Shown: one piece after another, positions 1 to 6,654 of the stretch | Layout: each line of letters starts with the position of its first letter | How positions within the stretch are numbered: the stretch's first letter is position 1 | Assembly: GCA_019508105.1 (NCBI GenBank) | Contig: JAEKMB010000261.1 | Location: forward strand, 1 to 10,258 | Length of the DNA stretch: 10,258 nt | Direction: 5' to 3' | From: Alphaproteobacteria bacterium | GTDB lineage: Bacteria > Pseudomonadota > Alphaproteobacteria > Micropepsales > Micropepsaceae | Notes under the pieces: generated by a model | Told to the model about the DNA's origin: nothing | Databases searched by the model: none | The model's input: the letters and a program-made list of their open reading frames with translations, nothing else | Translations under genes and position numbers: made by a program

Positions 1-117
1 GCCTTGCGCGCCAGAGCCCACGATGGTGACGATGCGCTTATCAGAAGCCCGCGCGCCCGTAGCGAATGCCAGTCCGGCCGCGATGGTCGCGCGGCGACTG
101 AGATCCAAGGTGCTCAC
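1..117 (-). CDS. Tat-exported protein, N-terminal fragment (function unknown)
   Basis: Only the first 39 codons lie in the window and the gene continues past the left edge. The reading frame starts at a GTG whose last two bases form part of the TGA stop of the serine hydrolase gene upstream (GTGA, 4-bp overlap), so the two are probably translationally coupled in one operon. The peptide begins VSTLDLSRRATIAAG and continues through LAFATGARA. This is a twin-arginine leader: SRR-x-x-I, then a short Ala/Gly hydrophobic stretch, then an ARA-type signal peptidase site near residue 24. The mature start reads DKRIVTIVGSGAQG, too little to name a family. The product is probably an exported, folded enzyme acting in the same compartment as the upstream hydrolase. 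The start choice is supported by the overlap and by the leader beginning a few residues after the GTG. Confidence 0.6.
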   Translation of the reverse strand, partial: MSTLDLSRRATIAAGLAFATGARASDKRIVTIVGSGAQG

Positions 118-1307
118 GGCGCCGGCTCGCCGGTCGCCGCGATCAGCAGGCGCACAAACTCTTTCATCTTGTCGCCGTCAATCCAGCGCACCACCGCCAC
201 CATGTCGTGCTGATAATCCACGAAGATGATGTTGGCGCCATCGCCATTGTAGGACAGGCTGTCCTCGCGCGCCGCCGGATAGCGCTGCTTGCCGGTGTTG
301 AGATACCAGTTGCAAAAACCATAGCCGGGATTGGGGCCGGTGGGGGTGCGCGCCATCGCCACCCACTTGTCGGAAAGAATGGTCTTGCCGTCCCACTTGC
401 CCTTGTTGAGACCGAGCAGGCCTAGCCGCGCCTGGTCGCGCGCCGAGATGTACATGCCGCCGCCCCAATGACCGCCGCCCGACACCACATGGATGCGCTT
501 GCCATCAATCTCGGTCCAGGAGTTGTCATATCCCTCCCAGTGCCAGCTATCCGACATGCCGATGGGATCGGCGACATATTCCTTGAGCACCTCCGGCAGC
601 GGCCGCTTCCACAAATCGGTGAGGGCCAGCGCCAGCGCATTCACCCGCACGTCATTATATTTCCACGCCTTGCCCACCGGCGGCGGACCCTTGACCAACT
701 CGCTGTAAGGCTTGCCGTTGTCGGGACGGTCCGCCCACCAGGGCTTGCCCCACATGGTGCCGATCCAGCCCGATTGCTGGCGTAGCATGTCGTTCCAGGT
801 GATGGGCTGGTTGTGCGGCAGCATGAAATCCGGCGTCGGCTTCACATAATCAATCACCCGGTCATTGATGTTGCGGATCATGCCCTTGTCGAAGGCGACC
901 CCGGCGGTGGAGGACAGAAACGTCTTGGTCACCGAGAAGGTCATGTCCACGTCGCGGGTCTTGCCCCATTCCGCCACGATATAGCCGTGGCGGATGATGA
1001 TGCCGTTAGCCGGAGCATGGGCCTTCAGCGGCCCGATCGGGGTGTTGAAAGCCTCGCCGGCATATTTCAGCGGCACAGAAATGCGCAGGTCGCGGATGTC
1101 GGCCACCTTGGCCAGTTCCGGCGGATAAGTCAGCTCGGCGGAAATGGCATAGTCGATCGCCGCTTTCAGCTTGGCGGGATCCAGCTTTTCCTGGGCGGGG
1201 GTGTGGGTGGTCCAGGCATCCCCCTTGGGAGGAAAATAATCAGCGGCTAGCGCAGGCGAAAATGTGAAAAGCGCCGCGCCCAGCACTGCAATGGTCAAAT
1301 GCCGCAT
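114..1307 (-). CDS. Secreted serine hydrolase, beta-lactamase/NylB-like family
   Basis: A 397-residue protein with a Sec signal peptide (hydrophobic residues 5-20, likely cut after ALA at 19-21), so it is periplasmic or secreted. The penicillin-binding-like serine hydrolase motifs are present: SVTK at 125-128 (nucleophile Ser125, general base Lys128), a Tyr motif YND at 217-219, and a C-terminal strand motif around YNGDGAN at 353-359 in the place of KTG/HxG. The segment GGGHWGGGMYISARDQARLG (277-296) is typical of the esterase, amidase and 6-aminohexanoate-dimer hydrolase branch of the family rather than of AmpC resistance enzymes. The start has a good Shine-Dalgarno (GAGG at 1316-1319 on the minus strand, 8 nt from ATG). 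It is first in a minus-strand operon with the Tat-exported gene. Family membership is solid. The substrate (ester, amide or D-amino-acid peptide) is not determinable here. Confidence 0.88.
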   Translation of the reverse strand: MRHLTIAVLGAALFTFSPALAADYFPPKGDAWTTHTPAQEKLDPAKLKAAIDYAISAELTYPPELAKVADIRDLRISVPLKYAGEAFNTPIGPLKAHAPANGIIIRHGYIVAEWGKTRDVDMTFSVTKTFLSSTAGVAFDKGMIRNINDRVIDYVKPTPDFMLPHNQPITWNDMLRQQSGWIGTMWGKPWWADRPDNGKPYSELVKGPPPVGKAWKYNDVRVNALALALTDLWKRPLPEVLKEYVADPIGMSDSWHWEGYDNSWTEIDGKRIHVVSGGGHWGGGMYISARDQARLGLLGLNKGKWDGKTILSDKWVAMARTPTGPNPGYGFCNWYLNTGKQRYPAAREDSLSYNGDGANIIFVDYQHDMVAVVRWIDGDKMKEFVRLLIAATGEPAP

Positions 1308-1420
1308 GTTTCACGCCTCTTTTTGGCAAGCTTCCGGCGGCGGCGGGGCTTTGTCAATTTGCCCGAAAAGCCTCCCCGGAATAGGCTCCCGCGCATAACA
1401 AGAAGACCAGGGGATTTTGC
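1308..1420. promoter_or_regulatory. Divergent intergenic region, putative promoters
   Basis: This 113-bp gap separates the divergent serine hydrolase and aminotransferase genes and must carry promoters for both unless transcripts come from further away. On the minus strand a perfect TTGACA lies at 1357-1352, but no convincing -10 follows at 17 bp. On the plus strand TTGCCC (1359-1364) with TAGGCT (1382-1387) at 17-bp spacing is a weak candidate. Each gene has its own ribosome binding site inside the region: GAGG at 1316-1319 (minus) and AGGGGA at 1409-1414 (plus). The promoter boxes are guesses from consensus; the divergent layout is seen directly. Confidence 0.35.
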
Positions 1421-2713
1421 ATGTCATTGTCGTTCGATCGTTCCGCGGCCCTGGTCGCGGAAAACGCCAAGCATATTGCCGGCGGCATCAACAGCAATTT
1501 CCGCATTGGCATGGCGGGCGGCCCGCTGGTGTTCCAGCGTGGCGAAGGCGCTTACCTAATCGATGTCGATGGCAACAGGCTGATTGATTATTACTGCGGC
1601 ATGGGGGCGATGATCCTGGGTCATTCGCCCAAAACCGTGCAACAGGCGGTCAAGGACCAGGTGGAGAAAGGCATTCTCTATGCCGCCCAGTCCGAGATCG
1701 AATTCGAGGCGGCAAAGATATTGTGCGAGCGCATTCCCAGCGCCCAGCGGCTACGCTTCGGCTCTTCCGGTTCGGAAGTGGCGCAGGCCGCCTTCCGCCT
1801 GGCCCGCGCCGCCACCCGCAAGCGCATCATCCTGAAGTTTGAAGGCCATTATCATGGCTGGTTCGACAATATCCTGTGGTCCACCGCGCCGGCACAGAAT
1901 GCGGCCGGCCCGGAAGAGGCGCCGGTGCTGGTGCCGGGCACTGTGGGACAAGACCCGGTGGACGCTGCGGGGCTGGATGTGATCGGCTGGAACGATCTTT
2001 CCAGGCTGGAAGCGCGGCTGGCCAAGGGCGATATCGCCGGCGTGATCATGGAGCCGGCCATGTGCAACCAGGGCGCCATCACCCCAGCCGCCGGTTTCCT
2101 GGAAGGTGCAGCTGCCGCTTGCCGCAAACACGGCGCCATCCTGATCTTTGACGAGGTGATCACCGGTTTCCGTTTGGGCCGCTCGGGCGCGCAGGCGCGC
2201 TTTGGTGTGACCCCCGATCTATCGCTGTTCGCCAAGGCGGTGGCCAATGGTTTTCCGGTGGCGGCTTTGGTGGGGCGCGCCGATCTTTTGGACCTGTTCG
2301 TCACCGGCGGCGTGCTGCATGGCGGCACCTTCAATGCCCAGCCGGTCACCATGGCGGCGATGGTGGCGACGCAAAAAGCGCTCACCCCGGAAGGCTATGA
2401 AAGCGCGTCAAAACGCGGCGTGCGGCTGAAGGAGGGCATCCGCGAAATTCTCAAAGCTGCGGGCCTCAAGGCCCAGGTCACCGGCTTTGAACTGATGTTC
2501 CATGTCGGCTTCGGTCTGGAGGCGCCAGCCAGGAACTATCGCGACCTGTTGAAAAGCGACAAGGCGCAATATGTGAAATTCGCCCATGCGCTGCTCAAGC
2601 GCGGCGTGCGGGTGCTGGAACGCGGCGCCTGGTTCGTCTCCTTCGAACATGACGATGCGGTGATCGACACCACCCTGGAGGCGGTGCACGGCGCGGCGAA
2701 GGATATCGCCTAG
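1421..2713 (+). CDS. Class III PLP-dependent aminotransferase, HemL-like
   Basis: A 430-residue fold-type I, class III aminotransferase. Visible landmarks in order: the GEGAYLIDVDGNRLIDYY entry region (41-58), the phosphate-binding loop SSGSE at 115-119, YHG at 144-146 stacking on the cofactor, FDEV at 243-246 with Asp244 contacting the pyridine nitrogen, FAKAVANGFP at 270-279 with the PLP lysine Lys272, and HGGTFNAQP at 300-308. The layout matches glutamate-1-semialdehyde aminomutase and the related beta-amino-acid transaminases. A heme role is unlikely because Alphaproteobacteria normally make 5-aminolevulinate from glycine and succinyl-CoA, and no heme gene is nearby. It probably transaminates an amino or beta-amino acid. 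It is cytoplasmic with no leader. ATG 1421 is preceded by AGGGGA at 1409-1414. The stop overlaps that of the convergent membrane protein gene. Confidence 0.9.
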   Translation: MSLSFDRSAALVAENAKHIAGGINSNFRIGMAGGPLVFQRGEGAYLIDVDGNRLIDYYCGMGAMILGHSPKTVQQAVKDQVEKGILYAAQSEIEFEAAKILCERIPSAQRLRFGSSGSEVAQAAFRLARAATRKRIILKFEGHYHGWFDNILWSTAPAQNAAGPEEAPVLVPGTVGQDPVDAAGLDVIGWNDLSRLEARLAKGDIAGVIMEPAMCNQGAITPAAGFLEGAAAACRKHGAILIFDEVITGFRLGRSGAQARFGVTPDLSLFAKAVANGFPVAALVGRADLLDLFVTGGVLHGGTFNAQPVTMAAMVATQKALTPEGYESASKRGVRLKEGIREILKAAGLKAQVTGFELMFHVGFGLEAPARNYRDLLKSDKAQYVKFAHALLKRGVRVLERGAWFVSFEHDDAVIDTTLEAVHGAAKDIA

Positions 2714-3492
2714 ACTTTCTTCTGCTTGAACAGCAGCCACGTCAGGGCATGGGCCGTGGTGCAGGCCAGCAGCGACAGGCTGAACGCCGTCCAGATGCCG
2801 GTGATACTCAAAAGCATGTAAAGGCAAAAGCAGAACACCCCCACCGAGGCCAGGCCCATGGCCAGGCCCGCCACCGCTTCCTGCACGGCATGGCGGCCAT
2901 ATTGCAGATGGCTGGAAATGGCGATGATCGAGCCCATCACCGGGAAGGTGGTGAAAAGCCCCGACCAGTGGGTGCCCAGCGCTGCCGAGAATTGGGTGAT
3001 CACCACGGTCAGCGACGCGCCGGCGATCATGCGCGCCGGCAGGCCCCACCAGACATGTTCGCGCTCCTCGTCTGATGGTTCGCCGCGCGGAAAGCAGAAT
3101 TGGGCTCCAAGAAAGGCGGCAAAGGGCAGGAGTTCCAGCCAGCGCGGGTCGTCCTGCAACGCCACGGAGAGAACCGCCACCGCCGTCCACACCGCAAAGC
3201 TGATCAGGGTGCACCAGAACCAGGGCAAGATGCGGGAACACCAGGCATAGGTCATGGCGAAGCTGAGCCAGGGCACCAGCCCGAAATAGGCGCCCAGCGC
3301 CGCCTGGCTGCCGAAGCCGGCGCCCTGGTCCAGGGTGAGGAACAGCAGCAGCGGGCCGCCCACGATGGGAAAGCCCGACAGCCAGCCGGCCACACGCGGG
3401 CCATGCCGGCGATCGATGATGCCGAACAGCAGCAAGGCCAGCGGCACAATGGTGAGTTTGAGGATCAGCAAATCAGTTCCCGTCCCGCGCAT
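2710..3492 (-). CDS. Integral membrane protein with two similar halves (unknown function)
   Basis: A 260-residue, very hydrophobic protein with about eight predicted membrane segments and a charged central loop near PSDEEREH (about 139-146). The two halves look like an internal duplication. A helix ends in a short polar turn, followed by GWLSGFPIVGGPLLLF in the first half (about 36-51) and WSGLFTTFPVMGSIIA in the second half (about 175-190), each followed by a LDQG or LQYG turn and another Ala/Gly-rich helix. This resembles GlpM-like small membrane proteins, but I do not assign a transport substrate. The ATG has no obvious Shine-Dalgarno, and an in-frame TGA sits 18 nt upstream. GGGACGGGA inside codons 3-5 could instead serve a TTG start at codon 8. 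The gene is convergent with the aminotransferase and divergent from the M81 operon. Confidence 0.75.
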   Translation of the reverse strand: MRGTGTDLLILKLTIVPLALLLFGIIDRRHGPRVAGWLSGFPIVGGPLLLFLTLDQGAGFGSQAALGAYFGLVPWLSFAMTYAWCSRILPWFWCTLISFAVWTAVAVLSVALQDDPRWLELLPFAAFLGAQFCFPRGEPSDEEREHVWWGLPARMIAGASLTVVITQFSAALGTHWSGLFTTFPVMGSIIAISSHLQYGRHAVQEAVAGLAMGLASVGVFCFCLYMLLSITGIWTAFSLSLLACTTAHALTWLLFKQKKV

Positions 3493-3589
3493 GGTGGCGG
3501 GAAAATGCCCTCAGGCCAATTGTGCAGCGCGGCAGCGCTTGCGGACGCATCCAAAACCGCCGAAAGTTTGCCGGGCAAAAGGGTGCAGC
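3493..3589. promoter_or_regulatory. Divergent intergenic region upstream of the M81-transporter operon
   Basis: This 97-bp gap separates the minus-strand membrane protein from the plus-strand operon and is the most likely place for the operon promoter. TTGCGG (3539-3544) and GAAAGT (3562-3567) at 17-bp spacing form only a weak sigma-70-like pair. A perfect palindrome (3567-3579) lies just downstream of it. A small inverted repeat AGCGC-GGCA-GCGCT (3526-3539) is also present, but its stem is only 5 bp. The Shine-Dalgarno for the first gene is poor (GGGTG at 3581-3585). No small ORF or RNA is evident. Confidence 0.35.
3567..3579. promoter_or_regulatory. Perfect 13-bp palindrome, operator candidate
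   Basis: TTTGCC-G-GGCAAA is perfectly symmetrical, with 6-bp arms around one central base, and ends 10 bp before the ATG of the first M81 gene. The centre is too short for a stable RNA hairpin, so a dimeric repressor site is the more natural reading. It overlaps or follows the weak -10 candidate, where a repressor would block transcription. No regulator gene is visible in the window to pair with it. The palindrome is seen directly; the operator role is inferred. Confidence 0.35.
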
Positions 3590-5055
3590 ATGACCAGGGT
3601 TTTTCTCGCAGGCATATTCCACGAAACCCATTCCTTCACCGGCGGCATGACCGGTCTGGAGGGTTTCACCATCCACCGCGGCAAGGAGATCACGGCGCGA
3701 CGGGGCGATGCCTCGCAGATCGACGGCTTTCTCAGCGTCGCCGAGCGCGAAGGCTGGGAGGTCGTGCCCAGCGCTGTCTATACCGGCGGTGCCGATGCCA
3801 CGGTGGACCATGCCGTGTTCGAACAATTCTGGAGCGAGGTCGAGCCGGTGCTGAAAAAGGCGCTGGCGGAGGGCCTGGATGCCATTCATCTGTCCCTGCA
3901 CGGCGCCATGGTCACCAGCGCATGCGATGATCCCGAAGGCGAGCTGATGGTGCGTATTCGCAGCCTCCCGGGAGCGGAAAAGCTGCCCATCTATTGTGTG
4001 GGCGACCTGCACGGCACTTTGACGCCCAAGATGGGGGCGCTGTCGGATTGCATGATCTTCTACCGGGAATGCCCGCATACCGACCAGTTCGACAGCGCGG
4101 TGCTCTCAACCGAATTGTTGGCCCGCTGCCGATCGTGTGGCCGCCCACCGGCACCGGCACCCGCGACGGGCCGATGCGGGCGCTGGAAGATGCGGCGCGG
4201 CGCATGGAGAAGGAAATTCCCGGCGTGCTGGCGGTGAACATTGTCGGCGGCTATGCCTTTTCGGACGTGCCTTATGCCGGCGTGGCCTTCAGCATCATCA
4301 CCGAGGGCGAGGAGGCGGCGGCGCAGGAAGGCCTGCGCGAGCTGAGCCAGATCGCCTGGGATATGCGCGAAGACGGCATCCCCAAGCAGCATGACCTTGA
4401 TACCGTGGTGCGCGAATTCAAGGACAGCAACTACAAGTTCGGCGGCAAGGGGCCTGTACTGCTGGTCGAGCCGTCCGACAATATTGGCGGCGGCGCACCG
4501 GGCGACGGCACCGATGTGATGCGGGCGCTGCTGAAGTACGACATCCAGGGCGCCGGTGTCGCCATCACGGATGCCGAGAGCGTGGCGGCGCTGCAAGACA
4601 TTCCCATCGGCGGCAAGATCACCTTGCCGATCGGCGGCAAGGGCAGCCCACTGGACCAGGGCCCGGTAACCCTGGAGGTCGAACTGATCTCGCGCAGCGA
4701 CGGGGTGTTCGAGCTCGAAGACAAGAATTCCCACCTGGTCGGCTCGCTGGGCAAGATCATCCGCATGGGACTTTGCGCGGTGGTGCGCCATCGCGGCCTT
4801 ACCATCCTGCTCACGTCCAAGAAGCTGCCGCCCTTTGATCTGGGGCAGTGGCGCAGCCAGGGGATCAATCCGGAAGAGCTCAGCATGATCGGCATCAAGG
4901 CGGCGGTGGGTCACCGCGTCGCCTGGGGCCGGATCGCGGCGGGGGAGTTCACCGTCAACACCTCCGGTCCCTGCACCTCCGACATCACCCGGCTGCCGTA
5001 TACAAAGCTGCGCCGGCCGGTGTTCCCGCTCGATAAAATGTCGGCGGGCGGCTGA
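3590..5055 (+). pseudogene. M81 family (MlrC-like) metallopeptidase, frameshifted
   Basis: The sequence encodes an M81/MlrC-type zinc peptidase, but in two frames. From ATG 3590 the first frame gives MTRVFLAGIFHETHSF, then LHGAM (His104), GDLHGTL (Asp139, His141) and CPHTD (His163), matching the MlrC metal-site pattern, and is sound to about STELLAR near 4123. Family sequence resumes in the -1 frame at PLPIVWPPTGTG (about 4123 on) and runs to the stop at 5053-5055. That part carries the MlrC C-terminal domain signature NIGGGAPGDGTDV. Unshifted, the first frame would continue out of family to a stop at 4237. About 15-20 residues of the usual linker between ELL and LPI also seem absent, so this looks like a small out-of-phase deletion or an assembly error. 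No signal peptide is present, so the enzyme would be cytoplasmic. It is first in the transporter operon, and its stop overlaps the binding protein start (TGATG). Confidence 0.8.
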
Positions 5056-6644
5056 TGACTGTGGATCGCCGGGCCGTGCTGGGCGCGGCGGGCCTGCTGG
5101 CCTATCCGGCGCAGGCCTGGCCGGCGTCCAACGCGCGGGCGGGCAACAACCGCGTCATCACCGCCATGATGTTCGCTGATCCGGCGCATCTGAATTGGCC
5201 GCTGCTCAATACCCGCATCATGCAGGAGATCTGCGGCAATATTCACGAAGCGCTGTTGCTGTTCGACTGGAAATTCAAGCCGCATCCCAACCTGGCGCGC
5301 AGCTTTGAGATGTCGCCCGACGGGCTGACCTATACCTTCCACCTGCGCAATGACGTGACCTGGCATGACGGGGTGAAATTCACCGCCCGCGATGTGGCGT
5401 TCAGTTGCGGCACCATGCTGCCCCAGGTCAATCCGCGCAGCCGCAATGCCTTTGGCCAGATCGCCGATATGGTGATGCCGGACGATTATACTATCATTTT
5501 CAAGTTGAAGAAGCCGGTCAATGCCTTCCTGATATCCTTCATGGCGTCCAACGCGCCGATGATGCCGGCGCATATCTATGAAGGCACCAATTTCCGCACC
5601 AACCCCTACAATTTCAAACCCATCGGCACCGGGCCGTTCAAGTTCGCCGAATGGAAGCGCGGCGAATATGTCCACCTGGCGCGCAACGACCATTATTGGC
5701 GCAAGGGCCAGCCCGGCATGGACGGCATCTATTTCCGCCTCTGCGCCACGCCGGAGCAGCGGCTGGTGGCGATGGAGACGGGCGCGGTGGATATCGCCAT
5801 GGCTGACGATATTGATACGGTAGTGTCGTCGCGCCTGAGGTCCAATCCCAATATCGTGACCCGCAGCGATGCCTATAACGGCACCGCCGAGATCATGATC
5901 ATGGAAGCGAACATGCGGCGCTGGCCGTTCAGCGACCGCCGCGCTCGCGCCGCTTTTCTGCATGCGGTGGACCGCGAGTTCCTGGTCAAGGCCATCAATT
6001 ACGGCGAAGGCAAGGTGGCGGACGGGCCTATTCCTTCGACCGTGCCCTATTACGACGAAAAAGCGCTGGTCAAATATCCCTATGATCCGGCGCGCGCCCG
6101 CGCCCTGCTGGATGAAATGGGATGCAAGCCGGGCCCGGGTGGCGTGCGCCATCGCTTCGGCCTCATGCTGGTGCCGGACGGCGGCGGCGCCTGGACTCGC
6201 ATCGGCCATTACATCAGGCAGTGCCTGGCCGAAGTGGGGCTGGACGCAACCCTGGAAGCCGTCGATTGGCCGACCCAGAGCCGGCGCAGCGGCGACTGGG
6301 AATTCGACGTCGACTCCAATTCTTATGGCGAATACGGCGATCCGGCCATTGGCACCTCGCGCTTCTATCTGTCGTCCAACATCCGCAAGGGTGTGCCGCT
6401 GACCAACCTGCAGGGTTATGTCAATCCGGAAGTGGACAAGCTGTTTGCGCAAGCCGCGGTGGCGGTCGATCCGGCTGAAGCGCAAGCCTGTTACAGCAAG
6501 CTGCAGCATATCCTGACCCGGGACGTCGCCATGCTGTGGCTGTTTGAGCGCTATCCCCTGTTTTTCCACAACAAGCGGCTGAAAAACGTCATCATGGGGC
6601 CCAATGGCCCCACCGACGGCCTGGGCGCGGTTACGTTGGCATGA
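5055..6644 (+). CDS. Peptide ABC transporter substrate-binding protein, family 5 (DppA/OppA-like)
   Basis: A 529-residue periplasmic binding protein of the SBP_bac_5 family that captures the ligand and delivers it to the membrane permeases encoded next. The N-terminus MTVDRRAVLGAAGLLAYPAQA has a twin arginine and a short hydrophobic stretch, so export may be by Tat, with cleavage near AQA (19-21). Family signatures are clear: LARSFEMSPDGLTYTFHLR (80-98), VTWHDGVKFTARDVAFS (101-117), PIGTGPFKFAEW (189-200) and HYW (213-215) followed by the usual MDGIYFR segment. Length is normal for the family. The lack of a lipobox cysteine suggests a soluble protein. ATG 5055 overlaps the preceding TGA by one base, implying translational coupling to the M81 gene. 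The ligand cannot be read from sequence; the flanking peptidases argue for a peptide or modified peptide. Confidence 0.93.
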   Translation: MTVDRRAVLGAAGLLAYPAQAWPASNARAGNNRVITAMMFADPAHLNWPLLNTRIMQEICGNIHEALLLFDWKFKPHPNLARSFEMSPDGLTYTFHLRNDVTWHDGVKFTARDVAFSCGTMLPQVNPRSRNAFGQIADMVMPDDYTIIFKLKKPVNAFLISFMASNAPMMPAHIYEGTNFRTNPYNFKPIGTGPFKFAEWKRGEYVHLARNDHYWRKGQPGMDGIYFRLCATPEQRLVAMETGAVDIAMADDIDTVVSSRLRSNPNIVTRSDAYNGTAEIMIMEANMRRWPFSDRRARAAFLHAVDREFLVKAINYGEGKVADGPIPSTVPYYDEKALVKYPYDPARARALLDEMGCKPGPGGVRHRFGLMLVPDGGGAWTRIGHYIRQCLAEVGLDATLEAVDWPTQSRRSGDWEFDVDSNSYGEYGDPAIGTSRFYLSSNIRKGVPLTNLQGYVNPEVDKLFAQAAVAVDPAEAQACYSKLQHILTRDVAMLWLFERYPLFFHNKRLKNVIMGPNGPTDGLGAVTLA

Positions 6645-6654
6645 AAGTCGGGGC

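Noticed and set aside
114..1307. Class C beta-lactamase resistance gene
   Set aside because: The fold and SxxK motif are shared, but KTG is absent and the GGGHWGGG region fits amidase or esterase relatives.
3526..3539. Hairpin AGCGC-GGCA-GCGCT as terminator or RNA element
   Set aside because: The stem is only 5 bp with no following T-run, and such short GC inverted repeats are expected by chance at this base composition.
3335..3589. Upstream in-frame extension of the first M81 gene starting near 3335
   Set aside because: The extra 85 residues are antisense to the membrane protein gene, look nothing like an M81 N-terminus, and the canonical start MTRVFLAG begins at 3590.
4110..4130. Programmed -1 ribosomal frameshift in the M81 gene
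   Set aside because: There is no slippery heptamer of the X-XXY-YYZ type at the junction. Family residues also seem to be missing across it, which fits deletion or error better than recoding.
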